DNA from: an uncultured Bacilli bacterium
GTDB lineage: Bacteria; Bacillota_I; Bacilli_A; RF39; UBA660
Assembly (NCBI GenBank): GCA_934085565.1
Contig: CAKOHG010000001.1
Location: 220,722 to 284,721 of the forward strand
DNA: 64,000 nt
Direction of reading: 5' to 3'
Part shown: positions 53,257 to 62,646 of the stretch, one piece after another
How positions within the stretch are numbered: position 1 is the first letter of the stretch
How the letters are laid out: the number at the start of each line of letters is the position of its first letter
Notes under the pieces: generated by a model
The model's database searches: none
The model's input: the letters and a program-made list of their open reading frames with translations, nothing else
Told to the model about the DNA's origin: nothing
Translations under genes and position numbers: made by a program

Positions 53257-54530
53257 GCTTTTTTACCTTTACGTTCCTGCTTTAGCTTTCTAATAAAAAA
53301 TTCATCCCGGTAAGTATTGCAACTAGCCAATTCTTCTTTTAAATATTCAGGACAACGTTTAGCAATAACATCTCGAGAAACCGGTATATTTCTAAAAGTT
53401 AAACAGTATTTAATTTTATATTTCACCACATTAGAAATTTCTTCTTCTGTCCAGAGAACACCAGCTTTTAAGTGCTTTTTTATTGTTTCCTTATAATCAT
53501 GATCGGTTAAACGATCCATTATTTTTTGACATTTTTCATCATTTGTATTACCACTCATTTGACAATAGGCAATATGATTAATATCGTCGATGTATTGTCT
53601 TCTTAAAGCGTCATCTTCAAGAAGTACTTGAAGCTCTGGAACAGTTAAATGAGCTTTATCTCTTAAATAATCAACAGGAGCTTTTTCAATTTCAAAAAGA
53701 TATTTTAAACCCATTTGATATTTTTTGGAAGCATTACTTAGCATAAATTTTTTTAATCCTTCTCGATCTTGATATTTTAAAATTTCACATAAATTATAAA
53801 GAGATAAACGATAAGTAAGAGCTACCTGACACCAGTAATCTAGTCGTCTATATAGTTTAGAATAATCTTCTTTTGGTTCCTTATTATCAAATAATTCCTC
53901 ATTAGTTATTCTTTGGCTTGCTTTTTCACTTTCATAATAGGAAACTAATTCTTGTTGTTCTTCTAAAGTAAAATAGTTATTTAAAATTTGTAAATCATCT
54001 TTTTTTCTTAAAATTTTAGAAAGATCACGTTTAGCCAAACCGCATTTTTTGGCTAGTTTTTCTACCGTATCTAAACATCCTTCTTGTAAAGTTTTTTTCA
54101 AAATTATCACTATTTTTTGAAATTTTCTAAATTCTACTATTTCCTCTGTGTTAGCTATGGCACTTAAATCATAGTTTTTTTCCTCTAGTCTCATTAATTT
54201 TTTATATAATTCTTGTTTATGTTCAATTGATTTATTTTTTCTAAACGTTTTTATTTTTTGAGCAATTTCTTTATCATATAAACTACTTTTAGAATTAATA
54301 AAACATCCTAAATATCTAGAAACACATGTATTAGAAATTCCTAAAACTTCGCTGATTTCCGCTTCAGAAAAACCATCCAAAGTAAGAGATATTATCTTTT
54401 GAGAAATAGGGATTAGTTTAGTAAAAAAATCTTCTATTTCTTGTTTAGAACAATCAAGTACTTCTGCTTTGATTTGTTCTTTAGTAAATCCCTTTTTTAT
54501 TAAATAAATAATATTATTTTCTCTTGTCAT
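53253..54530 (-). CDS. Multi-HTH protein, paralogue A
   Basis: 425 residues, no named family. N-terminal HTH (LDGFSEAEISEVLGISNTCVSRYLG), a middle HTH-like unit (LEGCLDTVEKLAKKCGLAKRDLSKILRKKD written as EGCLDTVEKLAKKCGLAK), and a C-terminal VVKYKIKYCLTFRNIP. The last element and the middle pattern recur in the next two proteins. A late CQMSGNTNDEKC pair may be incidental. DNA binding is inferred. It overlaps hemW by 4 bases, so it is part of the same transcription unit. Confidence 0.7.
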   Translation of the reverse strand: MTRENNIIYLIKKGFTKEQIKAEVLDCSKQEIEDFFTKLIPISQKIISLTLDGFSEAEISEVLGISNTCVSRYLGCFINSKSSLYDKEIAQKIKTFRKNKSIEHKQELYKKLMRLEEKNYDLSAIANTEEIVEFRKFQKIVIILKKTLQEGCLDTVEKLAKKCGLAKRDLSKILRKKDDLQILNNYFTLEEQQELVSYYESEKASQRITNEELFDNKEPKEDYSKLYRRLDYWCQVALTYRLSLYNLCEILKYQDREGLKKFMLSNASKKYQMGLKYLFEIEKAPVDYLRDKAHLTVPELQVLLEDDALRRQYIDDINHIAYCQMSGNTNDEKCQKIMDRLTDHDYKETIKKHLKAGVLWTEEEISNVVKYKIKYCLTFRNIPVSRDVIAKRCPEYLKEELASCNTYRDEFFIRKLKQERKGKKA

Positions 54531-54557
54531 AACAACTTCGTAAAACTCCTCTTCTAT

Positions 54558-55457
54558 TTATTTCTGTAATTTTTTTAACCCCAATTGTTCTTGTTCTTCT
54601 AAGGATAAATCCTTCCATAAATTTAAATCTTCTTGTAAAGATAATAAATCGTATTTTAATCGATATCTTATTATTTTTTTCTTATCTTCCACCGTAAAAG
54701 TTGATGGATCTTTTTGACATATCATAGCGTATTCTATATTAATCATTCGAAGACGTTCACGATATTTTTGGGTTTCTCTTCCATCTAAAAGAGCTTTTTT
54801 TCTATTAATCTCCAAAAGTTTTTTTAACTCTTCTTCATTTAAGATTTGTAAAGCTAATTTTCTTTTATCACGTAAGTTTATGTATGACCCTACTGTAGTA
54901 GAAGATAATTTATATTTGGTGGCTAAATCTTGTAAAAGATATTCTCCATCATGTTCAATATAATCATAAAGTACTTGACAAGCCTTTTCATATTTACGAA
55001 AGGCTCTAAAATACATACTACTACAAATGGTATATAATTCAACTGGAAATTGTTTTAAAAAAGCGAGTTCCTTTATCGTGTACAATGGTTCTTCTTTAAA
55101 ATATTTTCTTTTTGTTTCCATACTTTTTTCATAAGCCTCTGTATCTTGAAGACTGTTTTTAATACCAAATTTCTTTAAATACATATCTATTACATTTTTA
55201 TCTGTTTTTAATAAATAAGCCATCATATGTGGCATAAAGCCTTTATAAATAAGCTCTTTTATTTCTGGGATAGAAACTTCTTTAGGACGTTCTTCCGCCA
55301 TATTTTTAAATTTTTCTATGATTTTTGCAGCACTATAATCTTTAGATAAATCAATAATATAATTTACAAAAGCTGGTGTCAAATAAAGGGTAGAACTTAT
55401 TTTTTCTATAGATTCTCCTTTTTGATATAAAGAGATAATTTCATTAATTAGTTCCAT
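54558..55457 (-). CDS. Multi-HTH protein, paralogue B
   Basis: 299 residues. HTH near the start (ISLYQKGESIEKISSTLYLTPAFVNYII cut as GESIEKISSTLYLTPAF), a second LIYKGFMPHMMAYLLKT unit, a middle one (LLQDLATKYKLSSTTVGSYI), and C-terminal IIRYRLKYDLLSLQEDL. The middle pattern Y-x-K-x-x-x-VL followed by KY-x-L-S and the RY-K/R-LKY end match paralogues A and C. Overlaps C by 14 bases. Function unknown; regulator likely. Confidence 0.7.
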   Translation of the reverse strand: MELINEIISLYQKGESIEKISSTLYLTPAFVNYIIDLSKDYSAAKIIEKFKNMAEERPKEVSIPEIKELIYKGFMPHMMAYLLKTDKNVIDMYLKKFGIKNSLQDTEAYEKSMETKRKYFKEEPLYTIKELAFLKQFPVELYTICSSMYFRAFRKYEKACQVLYDYIEHDGEYLLQDLATKYKLSSTTVGSYINLRDKRKLALQILNEEELKKLLEINRKKALLDGRETQKYRERLRMINIEYAMICQKDPSTFTVEDKKKIIRYRLKYDLLSLQEDLNLWKDLSLEEQEQLGLKKLQK

Positions 55458-56559
55458 TTTTATTTTCCTTTTTCTTTGTCCGTTTTCTTTTTAAATCACT
55501 CATATATTCCGCTTTCGCACCATAGTAATTTTTAATCTCTTGCCCATTCATTTGCCAATTTTTCAAAGATCTCATTAAATAATTATCACCGAATTTCTTA
55601 ATAAGTTTTAAATCAGCCTCATTTGTTAAATCAAAAGAAACATATTTTAATTTATACCTAAATACCATTTGCTCCTCTAAAAGAGATAATGGCGTTGATT
55701 TTTTCATAAGATGAAGCGCATACGCATCTTTAAGTAAAAAACTTTGTAATAAGACATTTTTACTTTTGCTTTCTAAAACCCTCTTAGCACTAGCTAAATC
55801 ATTTTCTTTTATCCTAGCACTTTTAAATTGACAAGAAAGTAAAAAGTAAATAGGATCCGAATAAAAACCACCCTTAAAAATATCAATATCATTTAAAAGC
55901 TTACTACCATACTTAAAATTCACTAATGTCTTAAAACTTTCTAAATCTAAACGATATTCTAAAATTAGTTGAATCCAAAATTCTATATTTTCTTGAAAAT
56001 CTTTAAAAATCTCAATTTCTTCAGGTGTCATAGCAATAAATAATTTTGAACATCTTTCTAAATTATTACGACGATCTTTCTTTTTTTGAATAACGCTTTC
56101 TTGTATTGCTTTTATTTCCTCAACCGTTAAAAACATATCCGCTTTTAAAAAGCTATGATTACCATCTAAAACTTTTAGAATCACTGGAAAAGTAAGTTCA
56201 TATTTTTTACATAAAAATGCAAATGATACAGTTTCTTTGTTAAGAACGTATTCTTTTAAAATTATTTTAACTTTTTTATAAGTTTGATAACGTGTTTGTA
56301 GAAAATATGGAAGATGTCTAAAATAAGCTTCTTCATTTTTTTCTACTTCTTCAAAAACAGCTTTATAATTGATTTCATCATTTTTCTTATAGTAAAATTT
56401 TTGATAAAGAGAATCTTTTTGTTTTTCTTTAAGAACCAACGGCTTTACCGTCTTTTCTTCAAGACCTAAACTACGAGCAATTTGTTTATAAGATTTTCCC
56501 TCTAAATATAATTGATAAATCTTAGAATTTTGATTTATTTTTTCTTTGTTATTCATCAT
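55444..56559 (-). CDS. Multi-HTH protein, paralogue C
   Basis: 371 residues. N-terminal sigma-70 region 4-like HTH (YLEGKSYKQIARSLGLEEKTVKPLV), a middle unit (FAFLCKKYELTFPVILKVLDG) and C-terminal VFRYKLKYVSFDL. Very basic tail (KRKRTKKKENK). First of three tandem divergent paralogues between lepA and hemW. The start could be either of the two ATG codons at 56559 and 56556; GGGGGGTAGAAAATG is just upstream. Confidence 0.7.
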   Translation of the reverse strand: MMNNKEKINQNSKIYQLYLEGKSYKQIARSLGLEEKTVKPLVLKEKQKDSLYQKFYYKKNDEINYKAVFEEVEKNEEAYFRHLPYFLQTRYQTYKKVKIILKEYVLNKETVSFAFLCKKYELTFPVILKVLDGNHSFLKADMFLTVEEIKAIQESVIQKKKDRRNNLERCSKLFIAMTPEEIEIFKDFQENIEFWIQLILEYRLDLESFKTLVNFKYGSKLLNDIDIFKGGFYSDPIYFLLSCQFKSARIKENDLASAKRVLESKSKNVLLQSFLLKDAYALHLMKKSTPLSLLEEQMVFRYKLKYVSFDLTNEADLKLIKKFGDNYLMRSLKNWQMNGQEIKNYYGAKAEYMSDLKRKRTKKKENKNGTN

Positions 56560-56585
56560 TTTCTACCCCCCTTAAAAATAACATT

Positions 56586-58391
56586 TTATTTATCTTCTCC
56601 ACTTAAAATACTTAAGAATGCTTCACTTGGAATTTCAACACTACCAATCATTTTCATTCTTTTTTTACCCTCTTTTTGTTTTTCTAACAGTTTTCTTTTA
56701 CGGGTGATATCTCCTCCATAACATTTAGCTAAAACATTTTTACGCATAGCACTTATGTTTTCTCTGGCAATTACTTTTGAGCCAATCTGGGCTTGAATAG
56801 GTATCTGAAACATTTGTCTTGGAATGACTTCTTTTAGTTTTTCTACCACGCTTCTTCCTCTTTGATAAGCAAAATCTTTATGAACAATAACTGATAAAGC
56901 ATCGACAATCTCACCATTTAATAAAATATTCATTTTGACAAGATTACTCGTACGATATCCACAAAGCTCATAATCTAAAGAAGCATATCCTTTAGTATAA
57001 CTTTTTAATTTATCAAAAAAATCATAAACGACTTCAGATAAAGGAATTTCATAATGAATATTTACCCTTTTATCGTCGATATATTCCATTTCTTTATAAA
57101 TACCTCTTTTATCTTGACATAAACCCATGATAGCTCCGATGTATTCACTTGGCACAATAATATTGGTATAAATATAAGGTTCTTCAATATAAGAAATTTT
57201 AACTTGTTCAGGCATCTTATTAGGACTATCTACTTCGATCATTTCGCCATTTGTCAAAGTAACATGATAGATAACACTAGGACTAGTAGCAATAACCGAA
57301 AGGCCAAATTCTCTTTCTAATCTTGTCGTGATAATATCCATATGTAAAAGGCCTAAAAAACCAACTCGAAAGCCAAAACCTAAGGCATCGGATGTTTCTG
57401 GTTCAATTGTTAGGGCAGCATCATTTAATTTTAATTTTTCAAAAGCTTCTTTTAAAGCTTCATACTTATTAGGTTCAATTGGAAAAATTCCTGAGTAAAC
57501 CATTGGTTTCATTTTTTTATAACCGTGAATAGGTTCAGAAGCTGGGCGATTTAAATTGGTAATTGTATCTCCAACTTCAACACAAGTAATGTCTTTAATA
57601 GCTCCGGCAAAATAACCTACTTCACCACTTAAAAGTTCGTTTACATGTTTTTCTCTCGGACAATGGACTCCTAGTTCAGTGACTTCAAATGATTTTTTGC
57701 CTGCCATAAAGTACATGTTATCTTTTAATTTTAAAGAACCATCTTCTACTTTAATAAGACCTACAACCCCTTTATAAGGATCAAAATAACTATCAAAAAT
57801 CAAGGCTCTTAACGGTTTATCATTACAAATTTTAGGAGCCGGTACTCTTTTAATAACTTCTTCAATAAGTGTTTTTACCCCTTCTCCAGTTTTACCCGAA
57901 CAAAGAATAATTTCCTCTTCTTTAAAGCCTAAAACTCTTTTTAACTCTTCTTTTACTTTAGGAATGTTAGCATTTGGTAAATCAATTTTATTAATAACGG
58001 GAATAATCGTTAAATCAGCATTCATTGCTAAATAAAGATTAGCTAATGTTTGAGCTTCGATTCCTTGAGCGGCATCCACCACTAAAATAGCTCCTTCACA
58101 AGCTGCTAAACTACGACTTACTTCATAAGAAAAATCGACATGACCTGGAGTATCTATTAAATTTAAATAATATTCTTCGCCCTCAAATTTATAATTTAAA
58201 CTTACAGCATTCAATTTAATGGTGATGCCTCTTTCTCTTTCCAAATCCATACTATCAAGAACTTGATTCACCATTTCTCTTTCACTTACTGCTCCGGTGA
58301 TTTCTAAAATACGATCGGCTAAAGTACTTTTTCCATGATCAATATGGGCAATAATGGAAAAATTTCGAATATTTTCTTGCTTTTTTTTCAT
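56586..58391 (-). CDS. lepA: Elongation factor 4 (LepA)
   Basis: 601 residues, full family length. GTPase motifs AHIDHGKSTLADR, DTPGHVDF, NKIDLPNA, CSGKTGEG; the C-terminal unique domain ends with RKRKLLEKQKEGKKRMK. Rescues or back-translocates ribosomes. Downstream come the three HTH paralogues and hemW. Confidence 0.97.
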   Translation of the reverse strand: MKKKQENIRNFSIIAHIDHGKSTLADRILEITGAVSEREMVNQVLDSMDLERERGITIKLNAVSLNYKFEGEEYYLNLIDTPGHVDFSYEVSRSLAACEGAILVVDAAQGIEAQTLANLYLAMNADLTIIPVINKIDLPNANIPKVKEELKRVLGFKEEEIILCSGKTGEGVKTLIEEVIKRVPAPKICNDKPLRALIFDSYFDPYKGVVGLIKVEDGSLKLKDNMYFMAGKKSFEVTELGVHCPREKHVNELLSGEVGYFAGAIKDITCVEVGDTITNLNRPASEPIHGYKKMKPMVYSGIFPIEPNKYEALKEAFEKLKLNDAALTIEPETSDALGFGFRVGFLGLLHMDIITTRLEREFGLSVIATSPSVIYHVTLTNGEMIEVDSPNKMPEQVKISYIEEPYIYTNIIVPSEYIGAIMGLCQDKRGIYKEMEYIDDKRVNIHYEIPLSEVVYDFFDKLKSYTKGYASLDYELCGYRTSNLVKMNILLNGEIVDALSVIVHKDFAYQRGRSVVEKLKEVIPRQMFQIPIQAQIGSKVIARENISAMRKNVLAKCYGGDITRKRKLLEKQKEGKKRMKMIGSVEIPSEAFLSILSGEDK

Positions 58392-58415
58392 TTATCAACA
58401 CCTTTTGTTATTATA

Positions 58416-58447
58416 CAAAAAAAGGAGTCTTTAGTAAACTCCTTTTA
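58416..58447 (-). terminator. Terminator before lepA
   Basis: On the minus strand AAAAGGAGT, loop, ACTCCTTTTTTT, just past the stop of the 69-residue protein. It separates the coiled-coil pair from lepA. Confidence 0.85.
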
Positions 58448-58452
58448 AAAAA

Positions 58453-58662
58453 CTAGTCTTTGAATATCGCTAATAATCTATTCTTAGCTTCTATCGTTAA
58501 TTTTATTTGTTCATCTAAATAAGCTTCTTCATTTAAAGTGCCTTCGACATAATTTTTATAATCTTTTTTATTGCCATCAATAAAATCGATAATCGTTAAT
58601 AATTCTCTAAGTTGTAAATTAAGTTCATCCCGTTTTATTTCTGTTTTATTTAATCCATTCAT
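58453..58662 (-). CDS. Small helical hypothetical protein
   Basis: 69 residues, charged and helical (KRDELNLQLRELLTIIDFIDGNKKDYKNYV). Its ATG directly abuts the stop of the 555-residue gene, so the two are coupled. AGGACCTAAAATATAA precedes it. No family recognised. Confidence 0.65.
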   Translation of the reverse strand: MNGLNKTEIKRDELNLQLRELLTIIDFIDGNKKDYKNYVEGTLNEEAYLDEQIKLTIEAKNRLLAIFKD

Positions 58663-60330
58663 TTATATTTTAGGTCCTCCTATTTTATTTGGTTCTAAAG
58701 CGGTGGCCGCGGTTAAATTATATTTTTTATTTACAAACTCTCTAAAAGTTAAAAAGTTTGTTTTATCCATACAAGAAGCTCTATAACGTAAGTATTCTTT
58801 ATGAAGAGTGTTTGGTTTTCTTTTTTCCTCTTTATCATCACTTTCTTCAATTAATTTTTTATATTCCATAATATAAGGATAGGAAGAATCACGATAAGCA
58901 TATCTCATATCACTAAGTTGCTGGGGTGTTAAATTTCCAAGAGTAGCATCTCTTGATATTTTACCTTTTTCTTTTAAAATAGAAAGTCCTCTTTCTTCTG
59001 GAGTCATCTTAGCAAATCTTTTCATTTCTTCTGTTTTATGCGCGATAATAGCCTCTTTATCAAGATTGGCTAAATAAGCATCACCATTTCTAAATTCATA
59101 AGTTTCTTCAAAGTCATCATCTTTTAATTGACGCATTGCTTCTTCTCTAAAAATTCGATTTTCTTCTTCTAAGTAATCTCTTTTAGTTTTAACTTTTTTT
59201 GTCATCACTTCTTTTAAAGATTGTTTCTCATTCTTTTTAGAGTAATATCTTTGCTTTCCTTTACTCTTAGCATCTAGTAAGGCGTCATTACTAAGTTTTA
59301 CTGTACTTGTTAAAACTCTCATTTTAGCTTCGATGACCATTTTTTTATCATAATTATTAGGTTCTTCCGTTAATACCTTTTCTAATTCATAAAAAAGATT
59401 TTCATATTCTTGAATAGCCATTTTTTGATCTTGCTGAAGTATCTTTAATTTTCTTTCTTTTTCTATTTGTTCTTTGTAAGAAGTTAAATTAAAACTGTTT
59501 AAATAGGTATTTAATTTTTGAAAATCTTTTAAATATCTTTGTTTTAAAGTCTCTAAATATTTAACTAATTTTATCATATCTACATCTTGTAAATCTTTAG
59601 AAATAATAGCTAAGGCCTTATCAAGAGATGTAATAACAAGTTCTATTCTTTCTTTAAGAAGCCACGATGATTTTACTTGAGAAATATTATTTTTCAATTT
59701 CTTGACTTCTGGTGTCATTTCTATTTTACCATTAGTTAACATCTCTTCAAGTTCATCTATAAAAGTGTGATCAAAAACAGTATTTTTAGTTTCTTTTACC
59801 CCAAAATAAGGTGAGGCAGTAGAAATTTTTTCTAAAGTAGTTTTCTTTATTTCCTCCATAAAATGATCATATTTTACAAATAATGAAGTTCCTTCAATTT
59901 TAAAATCTACCGAAGGCAAATTAAGTGAATTTAATAAGTTTTTTATTTCCTCGATTAAAACGGATACTTTCTTTTGTTCTTCTCCTCTTAAAGTTAATAT
60001 TTCTTTGGAAACTATTTTTGTTAATTCTTCCCTTTCTTTAGGTGTTAAATAAGATGTTAAATTTTCTATTTCCACTTTTAAATTTGAAAAAAGTTTATCC
60101 TCTGTAAAACTCTTAGTTTCATTTTCAAATTGATATATTTTCTTGATTAAATTATCAAATTTTTCTATTTTCTTTTGATTCGTATGAATATCTTTTTTTG
60201 TAATTAATTGATCCAAAATATTCATTTTTCCATCTTGCAGTTCTTTTGTCCATTTCTTATTTTTTTCTTGTAATGTTTCTTTTCTTTTATTTATATCACT
60301 TATACACATTAAAATATAAGGATTATTCAT
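58663..60330 (-). CDS. Long coiled-coil hypothetical protein
   Basis: 555 residues, rich in Lys/Glu, with long predicted helices (for example LEKVLTEEPNNYDKKMVI, ERKLKILQQDQKMAIQEYEN) and no membrane segment. The C-terminus has a more compact section (MTPEERGLSILKEKGKIS, LTPQQLSDMRYAYRDSSYPY) ending NKIGGPKI. No enzyme motif. AAAGGAGG lies upstream. It sits in the spoIIP-lepA interval, an unusual insertion there. A structural or phage-capsid-associated role was considered but nothing supports it. Confidence 0.7.
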   Translation of the reverse strand: MNNPYILMCISDINKRKETLQEKNKKWTKELQDGKMNILDQLITKKDIHTNQKKIEKFDNLIKKIYQFENETKSFTEDKLFSNLKVEIENLTSYLTPKEREELTKIVSKEILTLRGEEQKKVSVLIEEIKNLLNSLNLPSVDFKIEGTSLFVKYDHFMEEIKKTTLEKISTASPYFGVKETKNTVFDHTFIDELEEMLTNGKIEMTPEVKKLKNNISQVKSSWLLKERIELVITSLDKALAIISKDLQDVDMIKLVKYLETLKQRYLKDFQKLNTYLNSFNLTSYKEQIEKERKLKILQQDQKMAIQEYENLFYELEKVLTEEPNNYDKKMVIEAKMRVLTSTVKLSNDALLDAKSKGKQRYYSKKNEKQSLKEVMTKKVKTKRDYLEEENRIFREEAMRQLKDDDFEETYEFRNGDAYLANLDKEAIIAHKTEEMKRFAKMTPEERGLSILKEKGKISRDATLGNLTPQQLSDMRYAYRDSSYPYIMEYKKLIEESDDKEEKRKPNTLHKEYLRYRASCMDKTNFLTFREFVNKKYNLTAATALEPNKIGGPKI

Positions 60331-60395
60331 ATTTATAACCTCCTTTTACCATAAACATGGTAGCATATTTTATAAAAATTAACCAGTAAAAAATA

Positions 60396-60430
60396 GAAAA
60401 AAATTACCGTTTTAAAAAGTAATTTTTTTA
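60396..60430 (-). terminator. Terminator after the spoIIP pair
   Basis: On the minus strand AAAAAATTAC, loop, GGTAATTTTTT. Confidence 0.75.
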
Positions 60431-60433
60431 AGA

Positions 60434-60763
60434 TTAAGTAAATAATATTTTGAAAATATTAACCATCTCATTAATGCCTTTAGACATAAATTTTTCAACA
60501 ATCATAGAAAAGTCAATCCCCAGTCTAGTCGCACCATTAGAATAATCTTTTTTTATATCTGTTAAATAATCTTTAATATCAACATTTTTACCAGCTTTCA
60601 CATCTTCTTCAAATTGTTTCATAGCTTCATCTGTAATAGTCGTTTTCTCACTTAATTTGGCTTCATAGTATCCTGATGAAATAGCAATTGTTAAAGATAA
60701 ATATAAAATAAATAAAACAGCTAAAATTTTTAAGAAAATAGAACCCTTCTTTTTACTTTCCAT
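60434..60763 (-). CDS. Small anchored protein at the yqxA position
   Basis: 109 residues: basic head, one membrane helix (IFLKILAVLFILYLSLTIAISSG), then an outer helical part. In Bacillus, spoIIP is followed by yqxA and lepA; this gene has the same place and similar size, although I cannot show sequence homology. It overlaps spoIIP by 11 bases. Confidence 0.65.
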   Translation of the reverse strand: MESKKKGSIFLKILAVLFILYLSLTIAISSGYYEAKLSEKTTITDEAMKQFEEDVKAGKNVDIKDYLTDIKKDYSNGATRLGIDFSMIVEKFMSKGINEMVNIFKILFT

Positions 60764-61673
60764 TTTCTAATATCACTTCCTTTAAGACTTTGGCAAGTAC
60801 TAAAAGTGTATTATTAACTTCACTTATTTTATTATATTGTCCTCCAAGCTCAAAAAGAAGTGTTTGAGATGAAAAATCTTGATTATATATTCCATTTACT
60901 CCTTGCCCGCCTTTTTTTAAAATACCTCTACTTAAATGAGGAACTTCTTTATTTAATCGTTCACTAATTTTTTCTGCTAAAGATAAATTTTCATTATAAT
61001 TATCATAATCTGTTCCAATTACAAATAGGACTTTGGCATAAGATTTATTTTGATACGAAACAGTACTAGCCTCATAAGAAATAGAATCACGATGAATATC
61101 AAAAAAATATTTTAAAGTTTGATTTTTACTTAATGCATCTTGCATTAAATATTTACTAGCTTTATAACTAGAAGCATAATTCCAACCGTTTATGGTTAAA
61201 ACATCTTTAATAGGTGTTGTTTCCATAATTGTTTTGATATCCAAATTGTTCAGTTCTTCCCTTAACTTATAGCCAGCTAGCATAACAGTTGGAATCACGT
61301 CATGGTTAGAAAGACCATTGCTACTATATTCTTCTCCTTGGTGAGTGTTATATAAATAAACTAAAGGATTCGCTTTATTTTCTAAAGGAGCTGGATCCGC
61401 TAAATATTCTTGAGCTTTTTCTGCTCCATTATAAACTTCATCAACATTTTCACTTTGACCTATTGTATAATTAAGAAGATAATCTAAAACATTATTGTGA
61501 ACAGTAGTTTCAGATGATGGTTTAAACATACTTTTTAAAATAAAATTTAGAAATTCATCTGTATTAAAAAGATGGGCAAAATAAGATAAGAAAAAAGCAA
61601 AACTTATTACAAATACACTTAAACTAAGGAAAAAGAAATTTCTTTTTTTCTTAGCTTTAAATCTTTTAGCCAT
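60753..61673 (-). CDS. spoIIP: Stage II sporulation protein P, cell wall amidase/endopeptidase
   Basis: About 306 residues. N-terminal membrane anchor (FFFLSLSVFVISFAFFLSYF), then the SpoIIP domain: LVYLYNTHQGEEYSSNG, YFFDIHRDSI, VLFVIGTDYDNYNENL, GQGVNGIYNQDFSSQTLLFELGGQYN. Cuts peptidoglycan during engulfment with SpoIID and SpoIIM (family knowledge). The ATG at 61673 follows AGGTGATAAT; the longer frame to 61754 is upstream leader. Strong sign that the organism sporulates or recently did. Confidence 0.92.
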   Translation of the reverse strand: MAKRFKAKKKRNFFFLSLSVFVISFAFFLSYFAHLFNTDEFLNFILKSMFKPSSETTVHNNVLDYLLNYTIGQSENVDEVYNGAEKAQEYLADPAPLENKANPLVYLYNTHQGEEYSSNGLSNHDVIPTVMLAGYKLREELNNLDIKTIMETTPIKDVLTINGWNYASSYKASKYLMQDALSKNQTLKYFFDIHRDSISYEASTVSYQNKSYAKVLFVIGTDYDNYNENLSLAEKISERLNKEVPHLSRGILKKGGQGVNGIYNQDFSSQTLLFELGGQYNKISEVNNTLLVLAKVLKEVILENGK

Positions 61674-61743
61674 ATTATCACCTAAAAAAATTATACAAAA
61701 TAAAAAAGAAAGATATTGTCGGATTATAATTTTTATGATTGGA

Positions 61744-61777
61744 TAAAAAAACACTTAACATATAAAATTAAGTGTTA
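61744..61777 (-). terminator. Terminator after the PD-(D/E)XK gene
   Basis: On the minus strand AACACTTAA, loop, TTAAGTGTTTTTTT. Confidence 0.85.
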
Positions 61778-61783
61778 ATTACA

Positions 61784-62509
61784 TTAAGCAGACTGTTTCA
61801 AATTTTCTATTTCTTTTACAGTCAAACCAGTTACTTTAGAAATATAATTGATATCATTTGTTTCTTTTAATAAATTTCTAGCCACAAAATCAACGCCTTG
61901 AATTTTACCAATATCAATTCCTTGGTTAATTCCTTCTTCACGACCGTAGTCACGAGCTTTTTTAAACATACTTCTTTCTTCGTTCATAACTTCATCACTT
62001 ATGCCTACATTATAATTAAGTTTATCTAGTAAATCAAGTCGTATGTAGTAGATTTGAATGTCATCTGTTAAAGGATATCCCTGTTCTTCTAAGAAATACC
62101 TTTGAACTAACTTGTCTTGTAAAACGTCTCTTTTAACATGATCTACTAAATTAATTTGAATGAACTTTTTCATCTTACGATATGGCATGCTCTTTTTTAG
62201 TTGACTACTATAACCACGACATAGATAAACATTAGACTTTCTTAAATTTTCTTCATTGAAAGTTTTATAAGCTTCTAAATTTAAAATGACATCTTTTCCT
62301 AGAAAAGCAAACACATCTGCCCTGATATTTTTTTCTTTATAAGTTGCTTTCTTAATAGGGTATTCATGACTTTTAATTTCAATTTGCTTTTCTAAAATTC
62401 CTTTAGGTAATCTCAAAACATTTTCGGCGATGATTTCGAGTGGTCTTGTGTATTCTTCGTTTCCAAGAATATTTTTTATCCAGTAGTCTTCCATTAAATC
62501 AATATACAT
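61784..62509 (-). CDS. PD-(D/E)XK nuclease-family protein (Rpn/PDDEXK_2-like)
   Basis: 241 residues. The nuclease core is RADVFAFLGKDVILNLEAYK with D65 and E79; the usual ExQ/K third residue is replaced by EAY, as is seen in some relatives. N-terminal FD-like DLMEDYWIKNILGNEE, and a C-terminal helical tail with GREEGINQGIDIGKIQG, the repeated G-x-E-x-G-x-x-x-G motif common in this family. Members are recombination-promoting nucleases, often numerous in gut Firmicutes. Single gene with its own terminator. Confidence 0.82.
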   Translation of the reverse strand: MYIDLMEDYWIKNILGNEEYTRPLEIIAENVLRLPKGILEKQIEIKSHEYPIKKATYKEKNIRADVFAFLGKDVILNLEAYKTFNEENLRKSNVYLCRGYSSQLKKSMPYRKMKKFIQINLVDHVKRDVLQDKLVQRYFLEEQGYPLTDDIQIYYIRLDLLDKLNYNVGISDEVMNEERSMFKKARDYGREEGINQGIDIGKIQGVDFVARNLLKETNDINYISKVTGLTVKEIENLKQSA

Positions 62510-62646
62510 GTTTTTCCTCCCTTCTAAGTAGGTAGATAAATTACCTTCTACTTATATATACAAGAAAAATCTTTGATTTCCTTTTTTTCTTTGAACAAAC
62601 ATCGAAAAAAATTGCAATTTCTTGCAATCTTTACACATAATTGACA

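Noticed and set aside
60753..61673. SpoIIP first His changed to Asn (YNTH) as loss of activity
   Set aside because: The second His, the Glu pair, the DIHRD and GGQ motifs are intact, and I recall YNTHQ-type forms in other Bacilli, so this is probably a normal variant.
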